From UBA6109 sp964506465 (GTDB taxonomy: Bacteria > Desulfobacterota > Syntrophia > Syntrophales > UBA6109), in the NCBI GenBank assembly GCA_964506465.1, contig CAZDLM010000020.1, positions 1 to 40,475 on the forward strand: a stretch of DNA of 40,475 nucleotides. The letters are read 5' to 3'. Below are positions 8,503 to 16,284 of the stretch, piece after piece. Under the pieces are notes generated by a model. The model worked only from the letters and a program-made list of their open reading frames with translations, was not told the DNA's origin and did not search any database. Numbering within the stretch: the first letter of the stretch is position 1; each line of letters starts with the position of its first letter. The translations under genes were made by a program, and so were the position numbers.

Positions 8503-9526
8503 AGGTTCGTGTCCTTTCCGCGGCCGTTGCCGGTCTTCCGCCTGCATCCGAATCCGCGGTGTCCAGGATGCGGGCGATCTTGTTCTCGAGCCAGCATCGG
8601 AAGGGGAAGGGATTGCCTAGGAAGCCGCAGTGGCCGCCGTATCGCTGCAGGCAGACCGACAGGTTTTCTCCGCGATCGAGACCGAGCAGATCGGCCACGG
8701 GCACAACGGGATCGTCGGCGGAGGCGATGATCGTCGTGGGAACGCCCAATTCGGAGAGGGAATCGCCCAGCAGCGTGTATTGGCGGAAGTAATCACGGTA
8801 GGTGGGATATTCCGGGAACCAGGGCATCAGCGCCTCGGTCAGCTCCAGGCAGGTCCTGGCGTGGAGGAAACGGCCGAATTGGTACGTTCCCGGATAGAGG
8901 GATTCCTTTTTCCGCAGGGAGTTCTTCCATTTGTTCAGAAAGTAAATGCGGTAGAGAAAGAATCCTCTGTCGATGAAGAGGGTCGACTTGTAGGGGTCGA
9001 GCGCGGGACTGATGCTGATGACGTGGCGCAGGTTCGCGATGGGACGTTGGACCTGAAGCCGGGAGATGCGGAGCCCGAAATTACCGCCGAGCGAAAACCC
9101 GACAAAGAAGAAAGGCCGGCCCTCGGCGAGCTCGGCGACACGGCGCACGGCCTGATAGGTCTCCTCGATACGTGCGCCGTGGAAAAGGCCTTCGTTGAGG
9201 TGATGGCTGTTTCCGTGATCGCGGAGATTCAGGCGGAATACGTCATATCCGCTACGGTAGAGGAATCTGCCGGTCGTGAGGATGTAGGCGGACTCCGAGC
9301 TCCCCTCCCAGCCGTGCAGCAAAACCACCAGTCCCCGGGCACTGTTCCGCGGACGCCGCGAGTGGAACCCCAGAAGGCGGACGCCTTCGCCGGCGTCGAC
9401 GATAACCTCTCGGGAGGCGCGGAGCATCGGATTGTCACCGACGGTGCGGATCTTCATGCTGGCGAACATGGACTGCAGGTGGCGGTGCCGGGCCCAGGGT
9501 TCAGGATGAAAGCAATCGTCGGTCAT
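8471..9526 (-). CDS. Alpha/beta hydrolase, YheT/COG0429-like
   Basis: A 351-residue alpha/beta-fold hydrolase. The oxyanion/strand segment is VVLLHGWEGSSES, the nucleophile elbow is GFSLGGNFG, the acid is in SADDPVVPV, and the histidine is in YGGHCGF, so the Ser-Asp-His triad is complete. The length and the opening PWARHRHLQSMFAS fit the YheT family of putative esterases, whose physiological substrate is not established. The ATG at 9526 is preceded by GGAG at five bases; the longer in-frame reading begins with unrelated sequence. It is the first gene of a two-gene unit with the NUDIX hydrolase. An intrinsic terminator and a promoter lie in its upstream region. Confidence 0.87.
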   Translation of the reverse strand: MTDDCFHPEPWARHRHLQSMFASMKIRTVGDNPMLRASREVIVDAGEGVRLLGFHSRRPRNSARGLVVLLHGWEGSSESAYILTTGRFLYRSGYDVFRLNLRDHGNSHHLNEGLFHGARIEETYQAVRRVAELAEGRPFFFVGFSLGGNFGLRISRLQVQRPIANLRHVISISPALDPYKSTLFIDRGFFLYRIYFLNKWKNSLRKKESLYPGTYQFGRFLHARTCLELTEALMPWFPEYPTYRDYFRQYTLLGDSLSELGVPTTIIASADDPVVPVADLLGLDRGENLSVCLQRYGGHCGFLGNPFPFRCWLENKIARILDTADSDAGGRPATAAERTRTYGSCFPLPEP

Positions 9527-9604
9527 GAATTCTCCATCCGTTTTCGACGGGAAAGAAGAAAAGCCGCGGTTCGGATTCGACAAAAATGGGGTCCGGGAAA
9601 GGGG

Positions 9605-9648
9605 AAAAAATAAAGCCGAGAGCATCGGTCGAAATTGTTGCTCTCAGC
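9605..9648 (-). terminator. Intrinsic terminator upstream of the alpha/beta hydrolase
   Basis: On the minus strand GCTGAGAGCA (9639-9648) pairs with TGCTCTCGGC (9615-9624) over ten positions with one G-U, around a 14-base loop. TTTATTTTTT (9605-9614) follows directly. It could end the SLC13 transcript coming from 11673, or act as an attenuator for the hydrolase gene beginning 80 bases further on. Confidence 0.75.
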
Positions 9649-9675
9649 ATCGGGCCCGCCCGAAATTGTGAGGCG

Positions 9676-9703
9676 ATTCTATAACACCGCCGTCAAAAGT
9701 CAA
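9676..9703 (-). promoter_or_regulatory. Sigma70-type promoter before the 9605-9648 terminator
   Basis: On the minus strand TTGACT (9698-9703), a 16-base spacer, then TAGAAT (9676-9681). The predicted start is near 9669. The first thing downstream is the terminator at 9648, so this promoter would make a ~65-base RNA unless read-through occurs. Confidence 0.55.
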
Positions 9704-9834
9704 TACAAGGAGCGAAGGATCCGGACAAGAAGACGGCTCGTGCCATAGAATATTTTGCAGCGCCCGACCGCGGGCATCATGAGGATTGAAATTCTGCAGG
9801 AAGAGGGAGTGGCCGGCGACGGAGCTGCGGGCCG

Positions 9835-11673
9835 CTATCGCAGGCCGGCGGTGAGCGGAAGCACCAGCGAAAGAACGCCCCACATCAACAGAACCAGCGG
9901 CAGCCCGACACGGACGAAATCGGCGAAGCTGTACTCTCCGGCACTCATCACAAGCAGGTTGGTCTTATAGCCCATCGGCGTCGCGAAGCTCATGTTCGCT
10001 CCGAACAGAACCGCCAGGACGAAAAGTTCGGGAGGCTGGCCCATCTGCGCGGCCAGGGAAACGGCGATGGGAGTTCCGATCACCGCGGCGGCGTTGTTGG
10101 AGACGATGTTCGTCAGAACCGCCAGGAGCAGCATCAGCCCGCTGGCGGTGAGGGCGGGCGGCGCCCCCAGCGCGAAGGCTGCAAACACTCCGGCCAGGTA
10201 ATCCGCGCCCCCGGTCTTCAGCAGCGCCTCGCCAAGGGCCAGGCTCGCGACAACGATAAGAATCACCTGGGTGTTCAGTGCCATGGCTGCATCGCGCCAG
10301 CGAAGACAACCGGTCAGGATCATCAGGAAGGCGCCCAAGGTTGCACTGATGGCAATGGGGAGGACCCCCAGGGCAGCCGCAAGGACAATGCCCGCCATGA
10401 CGAGCAGCGCGATCTTCGCCTTCCCGGTGAAAGGCAGGTCCACCGTGGCATCGAGAACGATCACCTCCTTTTCTTTCTTGATGTTCAAGATGCTTTCACG
10501 CGGTCCCTGGACCAGCAGGATGTCGCCGACCTCCAGGACTGCATTCCCGATTTCACTGTGAACCATTTGCCAGTGTTTGTCGATCCGGCGAAGCGCCAGC
10601 GTGATGAGCCCATATCGCTCCCCGAAACGCTGTTCGCTCAGGGTCGTTCCCTGAAGGAAGGAGCCGGCCGTGACGGCGATCTCGGCGATCTGCTGGTCCT
10701 CGGCCTTCAGGGGGTGCGCCTCATCGATGGGCTTGTCCTCGGAACCGGCGGGATAAAGGGTTCCCTTGAGAACGGATTCGAATTCCTTCAGGCGTTTCGG
10801 CGTGTCCTGAATGACGAGATGGTCGCCGCTTTTCAAAATCACGCTCGGCACCGGGAGGAAGTTGTCGGAACCGCGCTCCACACTCATGACATGCATCGCG
10901 CCGCCGGTCATTTCCAGCGTCCGCCCCAGCGTTGCGCCGCGGGCCGGACTCCTTTCCAGAATGGCCAGGTGAGCGACGAACACCCGGGGGGAATCGTCTG
11001 CAATCGACAGGGCCCTCTTCGGGAGCAGGCGGGGTGTCAGGAGCCAGAGATAGAGGATTCCGATGGCCCCGGCAGCGGCCGCGGGAAGGAGGAAATCGAA
11101 CATCCCGATTCTAGCGAGTCCCATGTCGTGAGCGACCGATACGACCAGCAGGTTCGTGGATGTCCCGATGACGGTGGATGTCCCCCCGATGATCGTGGCA
11201 AACCCCATGGGCATCAGGACCGAAGATGCCGGTGTGCCGGTGTGCAGCGATACGCTGATCAGAATCGGAAGGAGCAATACGACGACGGGGGTATTGTTGA
11301 CGAAGGCGCTGACGGCGGCGGCCAGAATCAGGGTCAGCAGCAGGGAGAGGCTCGGGCTCACCTTCCAGAGCCGGGACAGGAGCCGCCCGATCGGCTCCAG
11401 CGCGCCTGTCCGCACCAGGCCATGTCCGGCAATCATCAATGCGCAGACGGAAATCAAGGCCTCGTGCCCGAAGCCGCGGAAGAAGTCCGTTGCGTGCAGG
11501 ATCTGCCCGTTTGAACGGAAGGGGAAAAGCTCGAATCCAACGGTGAGGCCGGTCAGAATCAGCAGGCTGGTTGTCTCGACGGGAAGTTCCTTGCGGCTGA
11601 AAAGAATCAGCGCCAGGACGATGGACGCCAAGACGGTCAGCGCATGGACGTTCGGCGGGTTGGGAAAGGTCAT
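9835..11673 (-). CDS. SLC13/DASS-family permease with central TrkA-C (RCK_C) domains
   Basis: A 612-residue membrane transporter. Hydrophobic helices occupy residues ~8-215 and ~410-610. The two repeat signatures typical of divalent anion/sodium symporters are visible: SAFVNNTPVVVLLLP with GTSTNLLV in the first half, and TNIVSNNAAAVIGTPIAV with the closing TPMGYKTNLLV in the second. The hydrophilic middle (~220-405) holds two regions resembling TrkA-C domains (SGDHLVIQDTPKRL and VGDILLVQGPRESI), which bind ligands in related transporters. The family imports sulfate, dicarboxylates or similar anions with Na+; the substrate here is not determined. The ATG is preceded by GGAG at seven bases. It appears to be transcribed alone. 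Confidence 0.9.
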   Translation of the reverse strand: MTFPNPPNVHALTVLASIVLALILFSRKELPVETTSLLILTGLTVGFELFPFRSNGQILHATDFFRGFGHEALISVCALMIAGHGLVRTGALEPIGRLLSRLWKVSPSLSLLLTLILAAAVSAFVNNTPVVVLLLPILISVSLHTGTPASSVLMPMGFATIIGGTSTVIGTSTNLLVVSVAHDMGLARIGMFDFLLPAAAAGAIGILYLWLLTPRLLPKRALSIADDSPRVFVAHLAILERSPARGATLGRTLEMTGGAMHVMSVERGSDNFLPVPSVILKSGDHLVIQDTPKRLKEFESVLKGTLYPAGSEDKPIDEAHPLKAEDQQIAEIAVTAGSFLQGTTLSEQRFGERYGLITLALRRIDKHWQMVHSEIGNAVLEVGDILLVQGPRESILNIKKEKEVIVLDATVDLPFTGKAKIALLVMAGIVLAAALGVLPIAISATLGAFLMILTGCLRWRDAAMALNTQVILIVVASLALGEALLKTGGADYLAGVFAAFALGAPPALTASGLMLLLAVLTNIVSNNAAAVIGTPIAVSLAAQMGQPPELFVLAVLFGANMSFATPMGYKTNLLVMSAGEYSFADFVRVGLPLVLLMWGVLSLVLPLTAGLR

Positions 11674-11762
11674 CGCGGGGCTCCAATATTCCGGCGAATC
11701 GTCCCGGTTGACAAGGGCAGCCGCTCTTGCTTTGCGGCCGGGCCATCGTTCAGGAGCGGCGC

Positions 11763-12650
11763 CTACCGGAGCAGCTCATCGATGTCTTCGAAGGTTGCCT
11801 TCATCGCCTCCTCGAAGAATGAGATGCGGCCGCCGTTTTCTTCGATGAAGGCATCGGCATCCCTTCGATCCTCGAAGGCCCATTTCCCCCGGATCGACAT
11901 GACGCCCGTCTTCTTGCCGCCGATCACCCAGGCCGCCCTTTCAGCATCGATCAGTTTTTTCGTTTTGTAGTCGCCGACGAGAATCACCCCGAGCATCTTG
12001 TCGGTGTTCAGTGCAAGGTCGATGGAGGTGCAGTGGATGCTGCAGGTGCCTACGGCCGGATCGTTGCGGTACCGGATCAGCATTCTGCTGAATGCGTATT
12101 GCTGCCGGTTCATTCCGCAATACGTGCATTCGGGATGATCCTTGATGTCCTGCATCGTCGCGGAAGGCTTGACTCTCTTCTGTCGTATCAACTTGATGTC
12201 TTCGTACATGTCCTGAAAAACGGCCTTCATGACCTCCTCGAAGGAGGAGATTTTCCCCCCGTGTTCTCGGGCGAAGCCCTCCGCATCGCTCCGCCTGCCG
12301 AATGCCCACTTGGCGCGGCTTGTCATCACGCCGGGCCTGTCGCCGCCGATCACCCAGGCCGCCTTCTTCACATCGACCAATTCCTTTGTTCGGTAATCTC
12401 CGACGGAGAATTGCGTGACCGTCTTCTGGCGGTTCAGGGTCAGCTCCATCGCCGCGCAATGGATGCTGCAGACGCCGAGAGCGCTGCCGTCGTCATATTG
12501 GAGAAGTATCCGGCTGTGGGCGTACTGCTGCCTGTCCATGCCGCAGAGCGGGCATGCGGGGTGGCTCTGCACGTCGCTCTGCGCCTGGCAGAGACCCGCC
12601 ATGAAGACGAATGCCAGCACGGCGCTGAAACAGAGGAGGGTCTTTCTCAT
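11763..12650 (-). CDS. Exported protein with two NosL-like repeats
   Basis: A 295-residue exported protein. A signal peptide (MRKTLLCFSAVLAFVFMAGL...) ends near CQA-Q. It is followed by two homologous halves (~28-150 and ~170-295), each with a CxxCGM motif (CPLCGM at 33-38, CTYCGM at 175-180), a downstream CSIHC pair, AAWVIGG, and a closing FEExMKA(V/T)F segment. NosL-type domains bind Cu(I) and help deliver copper to nitrous oxide reductase, but no nos genes are near, so a different periplasmic metal-chaperone role is likely. A GTG four codons earlier (12662) is an alternative start. The upstream neighbour on the same strand is the Cys-rich protein, and a strong stem-loop lies between them. 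Confidence 0.85.
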   Translation of the reverse strand: MRKTLLCFSAVLAFVFMAGLCQAQSDVQSHPACPLCGMDRQQYAHSRILLQYDDGSALGVCSIHCAAMELTLNRQKTVTQFSVGDYRTKELVDVKKAAWVIGGDRPGVMTSRAKWAFGRRSDAEGFAREHGGKISSFEEVMKAVFQDMYEDIKLIRQKRVKPSATMQDIKDHPECTYCGMNRQQYAFSRMLIRYRNDPAVGTCSIHCTSIDLALNTDKMLGVILVGDYKTKKLIDAERAAWVIGGKKTGVMSIRGKWAFEDRRDADAFIEENGGRISFFEEAMKATFEDIDELLR

Positions 12651-12691
12651 GATTCTCTTCACAGGCAGCAGGACGGCGGACTAATGGCGCC

Positions 12692-12721
12692 GAGGGATGA
12701 GACAGCCGGGTCTCATCCCTC
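12692..12721 (-). other. Perfect 12-bp intercistronic stem-loop
   Basis: GAGGGATGAGAC (12692-12703) and GTCTCATCCCTC (12710-12721) are perfect inverted copies around a 6-base loop. No T-run follows on either strand. It lies between the Cys-rich gene and the NosL-like gene, so it may be a factor-dependent terminator, an RNA-stability hairpin setting their relative expression, or a protein-binding site. Confidence 0.7.
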
Positions 12722-12754
12722 ATGGGATCGCATGCTCCAAATCGCGCCGACGGA

Positions 12755-13141
12755 CTATTTCGTCACTTTAACCATGTCGGCGCCGCAGGTGCACTTGCCG
12801 GGATTCTGGCTGATGGTATCGCACTTGCAGTTTGGCCCGCAGCCGCATGTGTATTTGCCGACGGTCTTGAATGTCCTGGCCTTGTCCCATGAATCTGCCT
12901 TGACCTCCGCTTTGCCCGGCGTGACCTTCAGAACCTTAGCCTTGGCCATCTCCGAGCCGCACGTGCAATTTCCGGGGTTGCGCGACATGGTGTTGCACGG
13001 ACATTTCTCGCCGCAATTGCAGACGTAGATTTCCTGCCCGACCTTCAGTTCCATCTTGCCTTTTGCAGTGTCGGCCATTCCCAGGCCGGCGGATACAAGA
13101 ACGAATAAGACCACGAGCACGCTGGAGAAAACCTTTTTCAT
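12755..13141 (-). CDS. Small exported Cys-rich protein with two CxC-CxC-CxC repeats
   Basis: A 128-residue protein with a signal peptide (MKKVFSSVLVVLFVLVSAGLGMA, cleavage near residue 23). Two near-identical cysteine modules lie at residues ~39-62 and ~97-120. Each has the pattern CxC-x3-CxC-x9-CxC (Cys 41, 43, 47, 49, 59, 61 and 99, 101, 105, 107, 117, 119), joined by a Lys-rich linker. Twelve thiols in this metallothionein-like spacing suggest soft-metal (Cu, Zn) binding outside the cytoplasm; that is inference. The start is set by AGGAGG six bases before the ATG at 13141; longer in-frame readings put this site inside the coding region. I do not recognise a named family. Confidence 0.85.
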   Translation of the reverse strand: MKKVFSSVLVVLFVLVSAGLGMADTAKGKMELKVGQEIYVCNCGEKCPCNTMSRNPGNCTCGSEMAKAKVLKVTPGKAEVKADSWDKARTFKTVGKYTCGCGPNCKCDTISQNPGKCTCGADMVKVTK

Positions 13142-13461
13142 CTTCATCCTCCTTCTGTTCGTCTTTGATGCGATAGCGTTGATGTCCGGACCGGACCCCT
13201 TTGTCATGAGACAGGCCGGACGTCCGGAACACTTTGCCGCACCCTCCCGGCATTCCGGCCTGCCGCCGGAAAAAATGAGGATCGTACTTTGGATGTTGAA
13301 TCATCATGAAATACGTCCCGGAACAAGACAATCAGGGAAAGGCTCAATCGGGGGTTCGAAATCCCTTAGCCGGCCGATATCGCAGATACGCGATTCGATC
13401 GAAAAAAGGGGGGGGGAATCTGGAGAGGTGCGGAAGGGTCTCCCGGTGACGTAGTCCGGGG
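13142..13461. other. Intergenic stretch without a supported gene
   Basis: Between the Cys-rich gene and the tRNA terminator I found no reading frame with a ribosome site. It holds a 7-bp stem-loop, TTCCGGC/GCCGGAA, near 13256-13274 with no T-run in the correct position, and a run of nine or more G near 13408. No clear promoter for the Cys-rich gene was found. Confidence 0.5.
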
Positions 13462-13492
13462 AGAAATAGAAAGCCCGGCTTTGGGCCGGGCT
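13462..13492 (-). terminator. Intrinsic terminator of tRNA-Met
   Basis: On the minus strand AGCCCGGC (13485-13492) pairs with GCCGGGCT (13472-13479) around a 5-base loop, followed by the T-rich tail TTCTATTTCT. It begins ten bases after the tRNA 3' end. Confidence 0.85.
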
Positions 13493-13501
13493 GAAGTATT
13501 T

Positions 13502-13578
13502 TGGTGGCGGCGCAGGGACTTGAACCCCGGACACTACGGATATGAGCCGTATGCTCTGACCAACTGAGCTACGCCGCC
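13502..13578 (-). tRNA. tRNA-Met(CAT)
   Basis: A 77-base tRNA with an encoded CCA. Acceptor strands are GGCGGCG and CGCCGCC. The D-arm region is AGCTCAGTTGGTCAGAGC, the anticodon stem is TACGG/CCGTA around the loop CTCATAT (anticodon CAT), and the T-loop is TTCAAGT. The acceptor and the anticodon arm fit elongator tRNA-Met better than initiator. The Ile2 (lysidine) type is less likely but cannot be fully excluded by eye. It has its own promoter and terminator. Confidence 0.95.
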
Positions 13579-13598
13579 GGTTTTTTGAGGAACATCCC

Positions 13599-13625
13599 TT
13601 TATACTGGTTTCCCCGCCTTGTCAA
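13599..13625 (-). promoter_or_regulatory. Promoter of tRNA-Met
   Basis: On the minus strand TTGACA (13620-13625) and TATAAA (13599-13604) are separated by 15 bases, short of the ideal 17, with both boxes near consensus. The tRNA starts 20 bases after the -10. Confidence 0.6.
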
Positions 13626-13655
13626 TCACCAAAGCCCGGCCCGGTTTCTGCCTGC

Positions 13656-15359
13656 TCAGCGGGTGGCCGGCTGCGGCAAGTTGAACTTGAAATAAACGAC
13701 GATGCTTCTTCCTGTCAGCGAAACTCCCGAGGACGTTACGAGCGACATGACGATCTCGTGCTGCCCGTCGTTATCGATGTCCTTGACTTGATAATCGGCG
13801 ACGTAGCCGTCGATCTTGCGGGTCCGCCAGTTTTCGTATAACCCGAGGCCGTCCCATTCCAGATTGTAGACCTCGCTCGAGGTAAAGAGATTGACCGATT
13901 TCATCATCCGGCCCACTGCGGAGATGTTCTTAACGATGATGATTTCCTTTTTTCCATCCTTGTTGAGATCGTAGGTCAGGATGCGGAGGTTGATGCTGGC
14001 GGTCATCTTTTCACGGTCGGCGCCGATGTCGTGGTCGGAAATCTCGAAGCTGGTATTGCAGCCTCCAAAGACATCGTCGGTCTTGTAAAGGAATTCCGGA
14101 CTGCCGCCGAAGACCCGCAGCTTGTCCAGCGGCTTTTCCGTCTGTTCGAATACGACCAGGTGATCGTATTCATCCAAGGCGACGACCTTCGGGCTGGACC
14201 CGCTGATGAGTTCGTCGATGGTCAGACCGTAAATCGAAAGGCCCAGGGGGATCTTCATCCGCTTTCCTTCCTGATACCTCCCGTTGTTCCAGACGATTTC
14301 GTAGATCGGCGTATTGAAGACACTGTCGGTTCCGAATTGCTGCCCAAGGAGAATGGGCTCGTCGACACGGTTGATCACGCGAAGACACCAGGGCAGGTCC
14401 ACGGTCTTGACAAACTTCCCTCCCTGGTATTCCAGGACAAAACTCTTGATCGAACTGCGGGAAATGCTGGTAACGAAGATCTCCTTCAGTCCGTTTCCAT
14501 TGATGTCGGCTACGTCGACGGCGATGTAATCCTCATAGGCGCTGCCTTTGATCGTCTGGATCTGCTTGAAATCCTTTCCCTTCAACTGGTAGATCATGAT
14601 GTTGTGATTGTCGATCATGACGGTTTCATTGAGCTTGTCGCCATTGACGTCCCCGATGTCCATGCCCTTGAACTCCGTCGGGAATTTCTGGCTCATCCAG
14701 AATCCCCTGCGGTCCACCACCTGGTCGGAGTTGATGTAGTCGGGATTGATCGCGGAGGTGAATGTCCCCGTGCGGCTCTTGCGCATGCCCGATATGATTT
14801 CGGATTCTTTCGAAAAGGCGCCCCCGGCCTGGGCCGCAGCAGCGGGCTGAGAGGGGGCCTGGGCCTCCTGGACGGACGCGGGCGAAACGCCGAGGATATG
14901 CGCATCGATCCGCTGGGCAAAGTCATTGATCTTCGGGATGACCTCGTCCATCCCCTGGGACTGGGCGAAGAGGCTCACGGTGGATTTGTAAGCCGCGATA
15001 TCGACGAGCTTTCCGTCGATGCTGATGCTGTTGCCGATCTTCGTGATGCTCCCCCATACGACGAAGTCCGCGTTGAGCTTCTTTCCCATCGCGTATACAT
15101 CGGAAAGGGACAATTCCTTCACTCCCGCTTCCTTGAGGGCGGCGGCGACGGCATCCTTGCCAACCACCTCGATCTTGTCCGCGACGTAGACGCGGGAGGA
15201 CAGCATGTCCAGAATGCCCTGGCGAACGTAGTCGATGTTCTCGCCGCTGTGAACCGCAAAAGGCAGGACGGCGACGGTATTCTTGTCCTTCGCCGAACAG
15301 GGCACGGCGATGAGAAATAGAATTGCCAGGGGCAGCAGACGTTTCGCCCACTTGTTCAT
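13656..15359 (-). CDS. Exported TolB-N/FG-GAP-like beta-propeller protein
   Basis: A 567-residue protein with a signal peptide (MNKWAKRLLPLAILFLIAVPCSA). Residues ~28-155 resemble the FlgT/TolB N-terminal-type fold (NTVAVLPFAV, then a segment with GSITKIGNSISIDGKLVD). A Pro/Ala/Gln-rich linker follows, and residues ~205-560 carry FG-GAP/VCBS-like blades with Ca-binding-type loops DVNGDKLNE, DINGNGLKE, DLNKDGKKE and DIDNDGQHE. It probably sits in the periplasm or at the outer membrane in protein or polymer binding; no enzyme motif is seen. GAGGT eight bases upstream supports the ATG at 15359 over an earlier in-frame Met. It stands alone between tRNA-Met and the YdcF-like gene. Confidence 0.82.
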   Translation of the reverse strand: MNKWAKRLLPLAILFLIAVPCSAKDKNTVAVLPFAVHSGENIDYVRQGILDMLSSRVYVADKIEVVGKDAVAAALKEAGVKELSLSDVYAMGKKLNADFVVWGSITKIGNSISIDGKLVDIAAYKSTVSLFAQSQGMDEVIPKINDFAQRIDAHILGVSPASVQEAQAPSQPAAAAQAGGAFSKESEIISGMRKSRTGTFTSAINPDYINSDQVVDRRGFWMSQKFPTEFKGMDIGDVNGDKLNETVMIDNHNIMIYQLKGKDFKQIQTIKGSAYEDYIAVDVADINGNGLKEIFVTSISRSSIKSFVLEYQGGKFVKTVDLPWCLRVINRVDEPILLGQQFGTDSVFNTPIYEIVWNNGRYQEGKRMKIPLGLSIYGLTIDELISGSSPKVVALDEYDHLVVFEQTEKPLDKLRVFGGSPEFLYKTDDVFGGCNTSFEISDHDIGADREKMTASINLRILTYDLNKDGKKEIIIVKNISAVGRMMKSVNLFTSSEVYNLEWDGLGLYENWRTRKIDGYVADYQVKDIDNDGQHEIVMSLVTSSGVSLTGRSIVVYFKFNLPQPATR

Positions 15360-15390
15360 AATTTCAGACCTCATTTCTTGAAGTGGTGGC

Positions 15391-15419
15391 ACCTTAACAC
15401 GGAAAAACGGCGAATACAA
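15391..15419 (-). promoter_or_regulatory. Promoter of the FG-GAP-like gene
   Basis: On the minus strand TTGTAT (15414-15419), a 17-base spacer, then TAAGGT (15391-15396); start near 15384, giving a ~25-base leader with the GAGGT site. Confidence 0.5.
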
Positions 15420-15480
15420 GCGATCACGACCGCAGAGAGGCACCGGAGGCGGGGGCGGGCATTTTCTTTCTTGACGGCCC

Positions 15481-16272
15481 TCAGATCTTCCCCGTCAGGT
15501 GATACCACGCAAGCCCGACATACTCGTAGATGGCGCGTTCCGAGTTCCTTAGATGGTCGGGGGAGGGGAGGATCTTTCTGGGATGCTGGGACTTCGCCCT
15601 CAGGACAAGAAAATCAGCCGGCGCGGCGATGGGGTTCATGCCGGCCTTGCGGAAAACCGCCATGGACCTGGGCATGTGGCCGGCAGATGTCACCAGGATG
15701 AAGGGGTCCGATTGCACGATGGGGCGGATGAGGCGGGCCTGGGCGAAGGTGTCCTTGGAGTCCTTTTCCAATACGAGGCTTTGCGGCTGAATTCCCATGA
15801 TGCCGGCAAGGGTCGCCATGACTTCCGCATCGGATTTTTCTTCCAGGTAGGTTCCGCCGGAGAGGAGAATGCGCGCCTGGGGCAGGCTCCGGGAAAGGCG
15901 GACGCCTTCCGCTACGCGCATCAGGGTCTCGCGGCCGACTCGGCTTGTCACCGGCACCTCGGTATCCCAGACGTGCCCACCGCCGAGAACGACGATCCAG
16001 CGGACCTTGCTCAAATCCGTTTCCGTCGGGGCGGCCAGGGGGGTCGACGCTTCCAGCGCGGGGTAGAGCGATTCGAGGGGACGCAGGAGGAAATGGGACC
16101 CGAGGGGTGAGCTGAGGGCATACAGAATCACCGTTGCGAAAAGCGCCAGCGCGAAACCGAGGCGCTTTCTCTTTCCGAAGAGCATGAGGACGACGCCCAG
16201 GAGGATGAAGGCGAGGCACCAGCCGAAGGGAAGGAACAGGGGGGAGACGATTTTTTTCAGAACGAAGCCCAA
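15481..16272 (-). CDS. YdcF/ElyC-like DUF218 membrane protein
   Basis: A 263-residue protein with two N-terminal membrane helices (residues ~9-32 and ~38-57) and a DUF218 domain (~90-250). The domain contains the glycine motif VVLGGGHVWD, LLSGGTYLEEKSDAEVM, the KDTFAQA segment and TSAGHMPRSMAVFRKAG. Family members (SanA, ElyC, YdcF) affect envelope barrier function and lipid-carrier recycling; the exact reaction is not settled. The start is TTG at 16272, supported by AGGAG nine bases upstream; no in-frame ATG fits. It lies 12 bases after the nitroreductase gene and is co-transcribed with it. Confidence 0.87.
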   Translation of the reverse strand: MGFVLKKIVSPLFLPFGWCLAFILLGVVLMLFGKRKRLGFALALFATVILYALSSPLGSHFLLRPLESLYPALEASTPLAAPTETDLSKVRWIVVLGGGHVWDTEVPVTSRVGRETLMRVAEGVRLSRSLPQARILLSGGTYLEEKSDAEVMATLAGIMGIQPQSLVLEKDSKDTFAQARLIRPIVQSDPFILVTSAGHMPRSMAVFRKAGMNPIAAPADFLVLRAKSQHPRKILPSPDHLRNSERAIYEYVGLAWYHLTGKI

Positions 16273-16284
16273 GGTGTCATTCTC

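Larger units (their letters stand above)
9527..9834. other. Intergenic region holding a promoter and a terminator but no gene
   Basis: No credible reading frame was seen. On the minus strand the region carries a promoter (9676-9703) followed about 20 bases after the predicted start by a strong intrinsic terminator (9605-9648). The stretch between contains two near-direct copies of an ACAATTTCG...CCGATGCT segment (minus sense; plus positions 9646-9669 and 9621-9638). Confidence 0.6.

Noticed and set aside
9644..9883. Reading frame of 79 codons on the minus strand
   Set aside because: It crosses the terminator and the SLC13 end, has no ribosome site and no recognisable sequence.
13256..13274. 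Stem-loop TTCCGGC/GCCGGAA as a terminator
   Set aside because: On neither strand does a T-run follow the stem in the right direction.
13345..13375. A tRNA-like T-arm (GGGGGTTCGAAATCCCT) upstream of the Cys-rich gene
   Set aside because: No matching acceptor, D-arm or anticodon stem lies around it on either strand; it is probably chance or a degraded remnant.
13404..13418. G-run near 13408 as a regulatory quadruplex
   Set aside because: A single homopolymer tract does not make four separate G-tracts, and its length may reflect sequencing uncertainty.
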